64,000 nt of DNA, taken from Selaginella moellendorffii (lineage: Eukaryota; Streptophyta; Lycopodiopsida; Selaginellales; Selaginellaceae). Positions 1 to 11,100 of this stretch are shown one piece after another. Each line of letters opens with the position of its first letter. Within the stretch, counting starts at the first letter, position 1. Under the pieces are notes generated by a model. That model had not been told where the DNA came from and ran no database searches. It saw nothing but the letters and a program-made list of their open reading frames with translations. A program made the position numbers and the translations under genes. The stretch is taken from the NCBI RefSeq assembly GCF_000143415.4, contig NW_003314261.1, positions 6,404,863 through 6,468,862 on the forward strand, in the 5' to 3' direction.

Positions 1-127
1 TGAGATTACTATTTGCAAAATAAAGTATTAATTCTAAAAGATCTTGTAGCATTGCAATTTTACCAATTCCATTTCAAACCAAGAGCTCCAAGGATTGTGG
101 AGAAGCAAGAGGCCCTACTTGAGGGGG

Positions 128-135
128 ATGGTCCA
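128..135. repeat. left target-site duplication candidate
   Basis: The octamer ATGGTCCA lies just outside the left inverted repeat and is repeated in the same orientation at 12133-12140. The ninth base differs (G left, T right). Bases 1-127 to the left form no recognisable gene. Confidence 0.6.
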
Positions 136-140
136 AAGTT

Positions 141-168
141 GAGTTGAGCTCACGAGTTGAGCTCAATT
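141..168 (+). repeat. left terminal inverted repeat
   Basis: It starts GAGTTGAGCTCACGAG and ends GAGCTCAATT. It matches the reverse complement of 12085-12112 at 27 of 28 positions. A further GCTCAAG copy follows at 171-177, so the terminus is built from repeated GAG/CTC motifs. Confidence 0.75.
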
Positions 169-532
169 CAGCTCAAGTCAATGCTAGTCAACATAGTCAA
201 CGATAAGTTTTATAAGGAAATATTAAGTCAGAAAAATGTTATTCTTTGGTGAATTTGAAATTTATGAATTTAAGTATCAATGGTTCAGAGAGATTTTTAT
301 TTTTTGAATCTTTCTAATGCAATTTATACAATTTCTAGAATTAGAAGTTCGTTTGAACCCATAGAAATTTTTGGGCTTTATTGGTCCTAAATAAAATGGG
401 AACATTGAAGTTCAAATGAACCGGAAAATTTCTATTGTACATTTCAACATTTTAACATTTCAACAATTGACCAGAAATATATAAATAATTCGAAACACTG
501 ATTCACTCGTTCATTCTTTAGGGTTTACAGAG
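169..532. other. AT-rich left subterminal region, no gene seen
   Basis: This AT-rich stretch lies between the left terminal repeat and the first small ORF. An AGGGTTT element at 521-527, just before the ATG at 533, resembles a plant telo-box and may belong to a promoter or 5' UTR. Confidence 0.35.
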
Positions 533-778
533 ATGGGAAGCAAGGAAGACAAAAAATCTGTAAGTAGTTCTAGCATACAGAAATGTGAGAATGTGAATTT
601 TGTTTCACTACCACAATCTCTATATTACACGCCTGGTCCTTATTACCCATCCGGGAATGTAGAGACCACTGTCACTATTGATAAAAATGCTCCTGTTACT
701 TCCGAAACAACAATCCAGAGCAAGAGAAAAGAAGAAATGGACAGCACAGCGGAAAGCACTAATAAATCCACTCTATAA
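533..778 (+). CDS. small hypothetical protein, transposon cargo
   Basis: An 81-codon ATG ORF encoding a hydrophilic, Ser/Thr- and Lys-rich product with no transmembrane segment or familiar domain. A Tyr/Pro-rich centre (YYTPGPYYPSG) is flanked by Ser-rich ends. It lies inside the transposon, upstream of the duplicated Cys/His genes and on the same strand. The ATG follows an AGGGTTTACAG context, which could be leader or a 3' splice site, so the ORF may be an exon of something longer. I do not recognise a family, and coding status rests on ORF length and composition alone. Confidence 0.35.
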   Translation: MGSKEDKKSVSSSSIQKCENVNFVSLPQSLYYTPGPYYPSGNVETTVTIDKNAPVTSETTIQSKRKEEMDSTAESTNKSTL

Positions 779-1219
779 ACCTTTCAATGGCTTTTGTAAT
801 CCACTAAAATATTATAAAAAAATGTAAGTTTTTTATATATATCTTATTCCTTTTGATATGTTTTGTCTTTGCAAAGATATATGATGTAGACAAATCAAAG
901 AATTAAATCTATATATGATTTTGGGATTGAAAGGTAATCTTGCAAAAAGGCATACTCGCGTGCCTGTGTATATTCGCTATTATTATATATGGCAGGCCAA
1001 CTATATAAAATGAGGCTACATATTAATTATATGCTAGTTTTTAGCTTCTGAAACTCTATAGCCACTTGTTTCTTATAGTAGGTTGTAATTACTAAGACTG
1101 ACAATTATCATTCATTATAGTGTCATGTCATAATAAAACATCATTCCCGAGATTGAAATATAGTATATTAATGAGAGAATTCTTATTGCTAGGAAGTTTA
1201 ATTCTTCTTGTGTGTTGCA
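779..1219. other. AT-rich spacer, nothing recognisable
   Basis: AT-rich sequence with runs of TATAT. It presumably holds the 3' end of the 533 ORF and the promoter of the next gene; no ORF or structured repeat was noticed. Confidence 0.3.
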
Positions 1220-1774
1220 ATGGTTAGGAAGAAGTTTATTTTTGGTCCCGAAGGCCTTTCATATAAGTCTCCACCTCCATCTCCAATCTCAACCAATAAT
1301 CCACCTTCACCTCTACACAACAATCCTCCTTTTCATTTTGAGGGTTGTTGTGAGGCTCTTCCATTTGCGACCTCGAGTGCAACTGAACAAAAACTCCTTC
1401 CTTATGATATTGTTAAAAAAGTTGGATTGCCTCCAATGCTTCAAGAGCGATGTCAATATTTTCTTCAAGATCTTGCTCCAGATATGGCAGAGGAGCTTAA
1501 TGTAGATACATATTATCTTCAGTGTTCTATATGCAACTTTTATTTAAACAAGACAGATGGTTGCATGGGTTTGGTAAATTTTATTGAGCATTGTCGCAAA
1601 TGCCCAAGAGCGGGTTTGGAAGGTGTGCACGCGTGGATGTATAAGAAAATCAAGAAAGAATTAAAAACACACAGCTATTATGATTTCATGGTGGAGAACA
1701 ATATTCCATTGGTGAACACTGCATCAGTAAGTGCTGAATATGGGATATTTAGGCCACCCTTTAATGTAATGTGA
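1220..1774 (+). CDS. small Cys/His-rich protein, intact copy
   Basis: 184 aa starting at ATG 1220; a TTG four codons upstream is not a likely start. The N-terminal third is Pro/Ser-rich (SPPPSPIS, NNPPSPLHNN). The C-terminal half holds a compact Cys/His pattern, LQCSIC, then DGC, then EHCRKCPR, spaced C-x2-C-x8-C-x9-H-C-x2-C, followed by a basic helix (MYKKIKKELK). This looks like a zinc-binding module, but I do not recognise the family. A diverged paralogue follows at 2033 with the same layout, so the gene duplicated in tandem inside the transposon. Both keep the C-terminal EYGIFRP block, which implies selection on the protein at some time. A role in DNA or protein binding for the transposon is only inferred. 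Confidence 0.6.
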   Translation: MVRKKFIFGPEGLSYKSPPPSPISTNNPPSPLHNNPPFHFEGCCEALPFATSSATEQKLLPYDIVKKVGLPPMLQERCQYFLQDLAPDMAEELNVDTYYLQCSICNFYLNKTDGCMGLVNFIEHCRKCPRAGLEGVHAWMYKKIKKELKTHSYYDFMVENNIPLVNTASVSAEYGIFRPPFNVM

Positions 1775-2032
1775 AAGTCATGCATAGTTTTTTCAAAAGG
1801 TTAATTCTTTATGAGTAAAGTGGAGAATCTTATATTTTCGAGAATGATATTATTCTAGCATGTATAAAGATATTATTATATATACAAGTGGTTCTGACAC
1901 TATTATAATTTTGAAGTCCCATTTTTTAGACTAACAATTTAAACTTTCAAGAACCCCTAGATCTTTTTTTAGTATAAATACCAACAAGGAATGCTTTCAA
2001 CATTGAAATTTCAGTTTGTTTAGAGTGTAGGA

Positions 2033-2581
2033 ATGGCTAAGGAAAATGCTATTGCTACTCGCACTTGGCCCCCATGCATTTCATATGAATCTCCACCTCT
2101 ATCTCCAACTTCTACCAACATTCCACTGTTCCCTCCATACATCAATCGTTGTGAGGCTTTTTCTTTTGTAGCCCCAAGTGTGACTGAATAAGAGATCCCT
2201 CTTCCAGATAATGTTCTAGATGTTGCTACTAAAGATGGATTGCCTCATGTGCTTCAAGAGCGATGCCAGATGTTTCTTCAAGATCTTGCTCCCGATATGG
2301 TTGAAACTTTTGAAAGAATGAACACATATTATCTCCAGTGTCCCATCTGCTACTTTTATTTAGATAAAACGGAAGGCTGTATGGGTCTAGAAACTTTTCT
2401 AGAACACTGTCACAACTGCCCAAGAACTGGTGTGGAAGGTGTGCATAAATGGATGTATAAGAAAATCAAGAAAGAGTTAAGAACACACAATCATTATCAT
2501 TTCATGGTGAGGAATAATATTCCGTTAGTAAATCCTACATCCACAAGTGCTGAATATGGTATTTTTAGGCCATCCTACTGA
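2033..2581 (+). pseudogene. tandem paralogue of the Cys/His protein with an in-frame stop
   Basis: Reading from ATG 2033 gives the same layout as the 1220 gene: a Pro/Ser-rich N-terminus, LPHVLQERCQ, the Cys/His module (LQCPIC, EGC, EHCHNCPR), a basic helix and EYGIFRP. Codon 53 is TAA (2189-2191), where the intact paralogue has CAA (Gln), so this is a C-to-T nonsense change. The rest of the frame is open to 2581. A downstream non-ATG start could still yield the Cys/His half. No frameshift is present. It is either a young pseudogene or a truncated protein. Confidence 0.6.
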
Positions 2582-2624
2582 AAATTCCAGCCACTAATAA
2601 TTCTTACACTATGATATTATTCAT

Positions 2625-2642
2625 CCCCCCCCCCCCCCCCCC
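2625..2642 (+). repeat. C18 homopolymer
   Basis: Eighteen consecutive C residues followed by ACC and a T-rich run. Length is likely variable or affected by sequencing error. Confidence 0.8.
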
Positions 2643-2714
2643 ACCTTTTTTTTATTAACAAAATTGTATTACCTATAGATAATAAACTGATAATACTAGT
2701 AATTATGAAATTTG

Positions 2715-2850
2715 ACAGACTGACACTGTAACTTTGTCATCTCTGACACTGACACTGTCTCTGTCACTGACACTATCACTGTTGCTATCTGCTACACTGA
2801 CATTGTCAATGTCACAATCATTATCACATTGACATGTGACACATCTTTCT
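2715..2850 (+). repeat. degenerate CTGACA/CACTGT simple repeat
   Basis: An irregular array of CTGACACTG-, TGTCACTGA- and ACATTGTCAATG-like hexamers between the Cys/His pseudogene and the convergent ParB-methyltransferase gene. There is no fixed repeat plus spacer structure. Confidence 0.55.
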
Positions 2851-3004
2851 CATTGCATTCAATTGTCTTTTAATGTATCATTAATAAATAGATTTTTCAT
2901 ACCACTCCTCAATTTACACATTGCATATGATGTGCCATGCATACCTAGGAAGACTTCTAGAAAACTAAATATATATTATTTATAAGTTTTTAAAACATCA
3001 TAAA

Positions 3005-6000
3005 TTACCTCCTAGAAGCAACTGATAGAGAAGGACGAAAACCTCGAAGATGACGTTTGAAGAACTCATATTCTTCAATCGCAAACACCGATCTACCAGA
3101 GCCACGTGCTGCTTCGACCATCGAACCACTACCTGCTGTGCAATCGATGACAACACCCCTAGTTGGGCAATAAAGCTCAAGTAGAACATGTATCGCCGAT
3201 AGAGATCGGAACCGATACCCAGACAATGTGTTGCGGATGTCGTCGTCTATGAGATTTGGTATGATGTCAGTAAAGCTATCATACCCTGGCAAAACCCTTG
3301 CAGCACGCTCGCTATCACGAAAACCGTCATTTTCTTTTCTGCAAAACACATGGTAGGTCCACATCATAACCTGAATAATAAAACTTTAGAGACAACCAAA
3401 ACAGAAAATGATTTCTTACCTTCTCTGGCATGCCTAGGACACCTTTGGTCTCGACCCCAACACTATCCATGATGCATCCGGAAGAGAACCTCTTGAAGTA
3501 GACTCGACTTGCATACCTCATAAGGCAGGACATCCAATGGGGGTCATTCGGGAGAATGAAGGCAACTTGACCGGTTGTGTGAAGGAGAATTGCTGCCAAA
3601 AGGAATGCATCCTTCAAGTGGTCTTTAGTCAGGTTGTTCCAGCTTGGGACATCACCATTAGCGTCTAGAAGACCATTAGCATGTCAAAGAGCATGAAGTT
3701 TGTGCTCTTGAGCGGTCGCCTATGGATCTTCTGACAAAAGCGCTCCCACTTTTGCCGGATAGCCATATTCTTAGCATCCTCCTCAAAAGATGCCATCAAT
3801 GAACTATAGGAGCCAATAAAGATCCCAACTTCACCACGGCATGCCACTGGAGATACAAGGCAAATCTAGGGGGAGAAGACAAAGATAAGATGTGAATTTA
3901 AGAAAAATTTACATACCGTCATGTGGCGTGTGGTAGATGTAAGTTCCTCCAAGTCCTCTTCTCGAGCATCAAGACGAGCTGGAATGAAGTTACTCCCGAC
4001 AGTTTTTGCTGCAACCATTTTGAGGAACTAAGAAAAGGAGAGAATTAAAAGAAATATACCTCGAGAAGTTCCTCGGTTACGGGGACGTCTTGGACGATCA
4101 TCATCACTGTTGACTAATTCCTCCAGATGTGGATTTGCTCGCTTTCGTCGAGGTAGAACTTCTTGGACGTTCTGGTTCTCTTGCTCGACTTCGTCTCGAA
4201 GAATCTTGTTCTCACCGCCATCTTCACTCTGCTCGCCATTGGCACCAACAGGGTCGACATTCTCATGGCCATCATCTTCGTCATCATTGTTGCCTCTTGC
4301 AGCCTCATGGTGGGTTGGTTCATAATCTGGCATCTCCAATGCCCAAGGACAAGTGCGCTTTATTGTTGCTGGAAACTTCATTGTTGTTGGGTACATGCCT
4401 CCATCTCTCACACCATGCCTCAGGAGGCGTGTGCATACCGGTGTTTCGAGAGGAACGCCTTTATATTGGAGATACCTATAATAGAATATAAATAATTGAG
4501 TATAGTTGAGAAATTGTATGTTACCTAAAAGCCGCTTGACACATGAAGTAAGGTTGGCCAAGTTGTTCATCAAATGGAGTCGTGCTTGTGGCCTTCTTTG
4601 GCAGCCAGTCCTCTCCAAGTTTTGTAAGCTCAATGGTGATGAAGTCCTTAAATGGAAGTTGCTCAGGATCATCCCTTATGAAAGGCGCTAGAAACATCTC
4701 CCCTTCATATACAGTTTATGAAATGTAGACGGTCCTCCTCATCACAGTCTCCATCATACTGTCCAAACCTTTTTCTCCTTCCCTGAGTCTGCTATTGAGG
4801 TCGTTCAGAATGTGTATCTGTTCCTCATATGTAAGCTTTGACTTTGAGATGCTGTAAATAATCTCATCTGGAGTCTTGCCCACTGAAAAATAACTTTTGT
4901 GAGAACCTTCATGTAAATATAAACAATACTTACTTTCATGACAAGCAATCTCTGTTATAATATCAAACCACTCCTTTGGGCGTCGAGGGTCAGCCACACT
5001 AAGTAATTTCTTTACATTTGTCTTCTTTGTGCTGTTGATTTTCTTGTCAATTGCAGCTAAATGCTCTGAGAGTTCTTGATCACTTTCCGCTCGATGCGAC
5101 TGTGCGTATGCATCTTGCTTAACTTTCACCAATGGCTGAAGACAACACAAACATTTTATGATAAGAAGTATACTTGAAAGAACATACCTTACTCCACACA
5201 GCTGTCATAAAAGCCACTGGATTCTTGTACCATCTATTGGCATCCTGACGACCTCGTTGATGTCGAATAAGTGATGCTAAATCATCACCATAGTGGCTGC
5301 GGACTGCATCCTCGTCGAGATTGGCAAGAAACCGGATCTGCTCGATGTCATGTACTAGGCTTTGTTTCTGCATTGCAAACTATCCCAGTCTGCAAAACAC
5401 AAATTGTTAAAAGTGATTGAAGAGGGAGAGGTACTTACGCATTAATTTTGTGGCAAGCTATTACAAGCCTTGCCACATCTAGAGATCCTCTCGCATGTAT
5501 ATGTCCAACCGGAACATTGATGTGATAGACAGGATCGTCTCGGAAGCATTCTCGGATGCACTTCATCCACGCGCACCAGCGATGATTCCCGTCGATAATG
5601 TAGAACATTTTCCCCACAAATTGTTGAGTCTTAGGATGGCTCATAAGCTTGTTGTCAAATTCGCGGGACTTCATTTTCCAAATGTCATCCCAATCCCTCT
5701 CGATTTCCGATGACACCGAGAGGGTATTTGTCGTTCCTGGCTTGAAAACCGAAACAAGGAACATACCTATGTTTGTCCCAAGGCCATTCTGTTTGTACAG
5801 ACTATAGATGTCCATGTTGACGAAGTGCGGTGAAGCAGACCGAACGATGCTTGTCTGAGTGAATCGACATAGTGGGATTTCTTGGATCATGTGCCCCGGG
5901 CCTTCCCACTTGAGAGACTCCAGAGTCGTGTGAATGGCCTTCTCTTTAGTTCTCAAAACTGTCTCTTGGAAGAGCTTGTCGACAATGTGTTCAGGTAGCT

Positions 6001-7367
6001 CCACTTCTCTTTCAGCTTCAGCTACACCTCCAGTAGCACCATTATCAGATCTAGCCCCCGACTCGGGCCCAACACCACCATCAGGCGCACTTGGGCACTG
6101 CTCCGTTTCTGCCATATTTTGTGAATATGTTAAGAGTAGTGGCATTTGTGGTTGTGGCAGCAATGGTAGTGATGACAATGGTTGCACTGGTGGTGGTGAT
6201 GATGGTGGCGGTGGTGGTGGTAATGGTGGTGATGATGGTGGTGGTGGTAATGGTGGTGATGACGGTGGTGGTAATGGTGGTGATGAAGGTAAAGGTGGCG
6301 GTGGCGGTAATGGTGGTGGCGGTGGTGGCGGTGGTAATGGTGGTGGTGGCATCGATGGCAGTGGTGGGGGTGCATGTGGACTGGAGCTATGTGGTTGGGA
6401 AGATGGTAGAGTTGTCGCTGTGGAAATCTCTATCTGAAGGTCAACTTGATTGTCATCCTGGATCTCATCTTCCTCATGTCTTCTCTTTGATCCAACATCG
6501 CTCTCCTTTTGTAGTTGCTTTCGTTTCTGAAAATAAAAAAAACTCATTATAAATTATAAATGCATAAGAAGAGGGGAACAGGGCGTGGGCTCAATGCAGG
6601 CCTCCCCCAAGCACCTTGGCTGGCCCGCGCCAAGGCAACCCACCCGAGAACCTTGCCTTGGCGCTTGGAGGCAAGCCGGTTCGCTGGCGAACCGGCCCTC
6701 CTCCAAGCGCCAAGGCCGGCTTGCGGGCGGTTGGCCTTGGCGCTTGGTGCGGGCGCCGGTCTGCCTCCAAGTGCCAAGGCCCGCTCGGGCCAAATGCCCA
6801 GGCTGGGCACTTGGTGCGCACCGGCCTTGGCACTTGGAGGCGGGCTGGTTCGCTGGCGTACTGGCCCGCCTCCAAGCGCCAAGGCCGGCTCGCGGGCAGT
6901 TCGCCTTGGCGCTTGGTGCGGGCGCCGGTCCACCTCCAAGCGCCAAGGCCGGCTCGCGGGCAGTTCGCCTTGGCGCTTGGACTTAGCTGGCTCGCGCCAC
7001 ATGCCCAGCGTGGGCATTTGCCACAAGGCCAGCCGGGGGCACCTGTGTGGACTTGGCCGGCCCAGGTGGAGTGCCCAGCCAAATGCCCGGCCTGGGCACT
7101 TGGCAGCGGCGGTGCTGGGCAGCAGTGGCCCTAGGTAGCGTGGCGCTGGCGTGGCGTGGCGTGGCGTGGGCAATGCTGGGCAGCGGCGGCACAGCAGCGG
7201 CAGCATGGCAGTGGCGGTGCTGGGCAGCGGCGGCATGGCAGTGGCGATGCTGAGCATGGCATGGTATGCACGGCGTGGCGGCGCTGGGGCGGGGGCGCTG
7301 GGCGCGGCGGCGCTTGGCGTGGAGGAGAGGGAGTGGAGGAGGAGAAAAAACTTACCCTTGGCGGCAT
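3005..7367 (-). pseudogene. ParB-like plus DNA N4/N6-methyltransferase-like fusion gene, spliced, recently disabled
   Basis: Nine exons fit: 7367-7356, 6526-5439, 5389-5188, 5135-4934, 4882-4525, 4475-4060, 4008-3917, 3865-3420, 3370-3005. Codon phase is kept at every junction once one missing base in exon 8 is allowed, giving about 1,060 aa. Order: basic start (MPPRKRK), polyproline linker, ParB/Srx-like domain (FYIIDGNHRWCAW, VYHINVPVGHI), helical part, acidic linker with PRRKR, then a methyltransferase-like end. The last exon has VVIDCTAGSGSMVEAA, matching the SAM-binding FxGxG motif of beta-class enzymes, where motif I lies near the C-terminus. A clear (D/N/S)PP(Y/W) catalytic motif is not visible; VSPV or NDPHW sit nearby. 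Lesions: TAG 5380-5382, TAA 4716-4718, and a 1-nt loss near 3675-3685. Introns exclude bacterial contamination. It is convergent to the Cys/His genes and divergent from the transposase. Confidence 0.65.
6600..7330. repeat. GC-rich repeat block inside intron 1 of the ParB-methyltransferase gene
   Basis: Intron 1 (6527-7355) is filled by very GC-rich sequence made of recurring CCAAGCGCCAAGGCCGGC and CGCCTTGGCGCTTGG pieces. These are partly palindromic to each other, with TGGGCACTTGG variants; a GGCGTGGC microsatellite follows at 7138-7169. Flanking DNA is AT-rich. Long open frames on both strands here come from the lack of AT-rich stops, not from genes. Donor GTAAG (7355-7351) and acceptor TTTTCAG (ending 6527) bound the block. 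Confidence 0.75.
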
Positions 7368-8176
7368 TCTGTTCCCGCAGTCACTCCCAATCTCCCACGA
7401 TACTTTCTGTAAAACCCTAATGCCGGCGGCTGCCCTAACCCTAACCTAACTTTCATCACAGCCGTTCATCATGGATGCAGTAAATCTTCACTGTACAATA
7501 AATATTAATAAATCTAGCACTGTACAATTTCTATTCCGCCCTAGATTTGATCACGTGACAAAGTCCTTTTGAATTGTAATTTAATAATGGAGGTGTGCTC
7601 TAATATGACTATGTCATAATGTGAAATAATGTCACAGATGCATGTGTTGAATTGATCACAGTACGAAATTGTTAGAAAATATAAGATTATTAAATCGTAA
7701 GGTGTTATTTCCAAAGCAATGTATATAGATAATTTACTATAGGTGATAGATGGTAGTACAAAGATGGAATATATTTAAATGAGTTCAGAAGAATGTGATG
7801 ATTTCTAGCTTTAATGAAGTACTGAAAATATGTACAATATTTAATTTATTTGGCAACAATTGGTTGATGGTAGATCCTAGAATAAAATCATTCCTATCTT
7901 TCATATTATGGCACATGCTTGAGGTGATATTTTTTTCCGTTCTACCAAAAGTTAGTGCATATAATAAATTTGAGTATGTTTTTGAATTCAATGTATATAG
8001 ACTTTTAATATTGTACAACATAGTCCTATATACTTCATACAGAATTTATTATAACAACATTATTCGATGTTAGATCCTAGAATAAAATCGCCCTATCTTT
8101 TCATATAATGGCATAGCACATGTGAGATGACATTTCGTTATAAAAGTTTAGAGTTTCAAAACCTAAAGGCAACAAA
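7368..8176. promoter_or_regulatory. divergent promoter region between the methyltransferase and transposase genes
   Basis: About 810 bp between two divergent genes. The end near 7368 has AAAACCCTAA at 7412-7421 and CCCTAACCCTAACC near 7431-7446, i.e. telo-box or interstitial telomere-like motifs common in plant promoters. The end near 8177 has an imperfect direct repeat of about 75 bp, TAGATCCTAGAATAAAATC at 7871 and 8071, each followed by similar CCTATCTTTCATAT sequence. Function is inferred from position only. Confidence 0.5.
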
Positions 8177-11100
8177 ATGGAGAGCTTCCTTTTGCATTAC
8201 CAAGATCACCCACCGCTTTCTATCTCCCAGAGTCTTATTTCAGAAAGTTTTCTTTGCCGACATTTCGATCTTTCTCTCGGTTCTATTTCATTGGAAGCTG
8301 TGATTCGCAACAACATTGGTGTAGTTGAACGATCGGAGTTTCTTCTTTCGGGTGTAGGTGAAGGTGGACAACATTGGGATTTGCAACATTCCAAGTCGAA
8401 AGAGATTCGAGTTTTTGGATCTCCAATCAAAGTGCGAAGCTGTAATCCTGCTAAAGTGAATGTGAAGCAAGAGTCGGTCGTCATCATTTCTTCCTCTTCT
8501 AGTTCTAGTGGAGATGTTAGTCCAGTGCGAGCCAAGAATTTCCAAACTCCAACTTCACTGATATTCCAAGCTGTTTGCAATGCTTTCCAATTTTCCCGCC
8601 TCTCTATCAATGTTTGTTCCTTTCTACATAGGCCTGTTAGCGAGCTCCCATCTACATACAATGGCAATATCTTCTTTGAACTACCACCTCTTGTCAGCTC
8701 AAAACAAAAGGGGATGGAGACGAAGCAGGATGTCCACAACTAGTGCAAGATCAAAACCACACATTTCCAGCATTTCGAAGGCACAGTGTCCATGGTTCAT
8801 TGTGGTGGGTATTTGGATTGTGTGAATAAAGCATGCAATCAAGAGCGCGGTAAAAACTCCATATTTTTTGAAGGATCCGCAACCAATCCTCCCCTCTGTG
8901 ACACCATTGGTGTTGGATTCAAGTGTCGGTTTTGCAAGAATGCTCCATTGTGTCGTGCCATCTGCGGGGCCAAGATGTACTATTTTCTTCCACGGGATGG
9001 AGAGGTTGGTAGAGCTGCAGTACATATTGGCACGCACACACATCCAATGCAAGAAGGGATACAAAGGAGTTCAGTCAACCATTTCAAAGATGCAGTGTAG
9101 ATAGAGACTGTGGGAAACTCATCTGCAACTCCGAAGCATGTTCAGAAGACAGTGCTCAAGGATTTTATCGCAAATACTTTACTTGATCCGGACTACAAGA
9201 ATACTCAACTGGATGAGGCTAGCTTGCGGGAGTTACTACGACATGTGCAACCTGCAACTAGCCTCAGGAGGTATGAAAATATTATTACATACTTTTCAAT
9301 AATATCTCTCTTACATTTTGTTTTATTTAGGATAAAGTCTTGGATGTGTGAATCTCGAGAGGGGAAACTCCAATAAAAAATTGACTCAATCCTTGAACTA
9401 AAACGGACTTGTCCCTATGAGTTTATCCATGGGAGTTTATTTCCAGATCAAGTCGTTAGTGAGCAAGAGCACCCCTTCGTTTTCAAAATGTCTACCATGG
9501 GCCCTGCCTCTGGTGTGGATCTTATTTCCCAAATGGATATGTCTGGGTCGAGTGACCTTGCTAATGCATGGGTACATTTTGACCATATGGAGCGGGTGGC
9601 AGGTTGGACAACCATGGGAGCTCATGTGTATGATCCAAGGTAGTTTTTTTTCTCATTATCTTAAAATGATTTTAAACATTGCACTTTTCACAGGCTACGT
9701 TGTAACTTGACAATTGCAACGGCAGAGTTTAAAGTACAAGACCAGATGGCTCAAGAAATATTTTGGAAGTCCCTCTCCGACATTGTATTGAAGCGGACTG
9801 GTAAGCCTGCCAACTTTCGCGGTTTCATGGCAGATGGGGCTGGGGCTAATTGGAATGGTGTCCGGGCAGTCTTTGGGAATGGTCAACCATTGGAAGGTCG
9901 TGAGAGGACTTGTGAGTTCCATTGGGCTCAGAGCCTAAACCAACACTGCCATCTTATCAAGCCAGATTTCCAATTAGCATTTAAGGAGTTGTGCAAACAA
10001 TGGCAGGCTGCACCTTCTGAAGAAGAGCATGAGGCAAAAGCAAACGAGATCCGAATGTGGTGGCGTGAAGATGGCCATACTGACGTAAGTTGTCTACCAC
10101 AACTTGAGTCGTGGTTGGGGTGGTGGGAAGTTAGAATGTTCCAATGGGGACATCACTCTTTTCAGGTTGGTTTTTCTTTTTTTCCTCTCTTTTTATTGCT
10201 TTTTAATATCATCTTTTTATAAGGATCAACCACTTGAGGATCTTGCATACACCCCAACTGTGAATCTTTCAGAGAGTAAACATTGGAGCTGGCGTTCCTC
10301 TGAGGCAGGGAAAGGGAAGATGAGTCTATATGAAGCATGTCTATCAGATTTGATACGCGCTGTAGAGCAGTCTTCAAAAGCCTTGGCATTTGAGGAAGGA
10401 AGATACATAGGAACAGGACCTTCGGTTGAGATGTTACACGATCGGATGAAGAAGAAAGTGACTCCACCAGCACGAACAATGGCAACTGCAGTGGAGGAAG
10501 TGGTCCGTGGCACATCTATGGAGTACACTCCTCGGGCTTCTATTGGTGATATGAAGACCGTCCGCTCAAAGCATCGATTTTCCTTTGCTGGTGAAGATGT
10601 TGGCACAGATCTTGGAGCAAAAAGCTCTCACAGGCCTGATGTTGAGTATCATTCTGCTCCAAGACATCGCCCCAGAACCAAACCACCTCAAGTGGCTGAT
10701 GAAGAAAGTGCATCACAGCAGGTTGAAATTGCTTATCGTAGTGTGGAGCCGAAGCAATAGGCAATCCGTCGAGTGCCAGCGAAATCAAATGTAAGGTGTG
10801 TGGGGATGCTTCCAAGGGGCAAGTGTTGGGCTTGGATCCGTGGTGATAAGTCTGCTTCTGTTCCAGCCCCATGTTTCCATGGGGAACGAAAGCAAGCAGG
10901 ATTTTCAAGATGGTGTTGGTTATATTGCTGCAACTCTGATGTCAACCATACAAAGCGGCTTGAAGACACTATAGTGACTAAACCTAATGCAGTACCTAAA
11001 GAATGGCCGGTTGCTAATGGGGTTGCGCTCACCTCGGATGAGATTGAAAACCTTGAGAAATCTGGTTTCAATCTTGAGAGGAGAGTTGGAGATATGAGTG

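Noticed and set aside
2715-2850. CRISPR-like repeat array
   Set aside because: Units are short, irregular and without fixed spacers; the host is a eukaryote.
5934-6552. Gly/Asn- and Val/Met-rich plus-strand ORFs and a His-rich minus ORF
   Set aside because: Antisense and out-of-frame shadows of the polyproline stretch of the ParB-methyltransferase gene.
6550-7260. Long overlapping ORFs in all frames on both strands (Ala/Gly/Pro/Trp-rich)
   Set aside because: They come from GC-rich repeats with few stop codons, and lie inside an intron with good splice sites on both sides.
3005-7367. Bacterial contamination or a recent raw prokaryotic transfer
   Set aside because: The gene has at least eight spliceosomal introns in consistent phase, and lies within a plant transposon.
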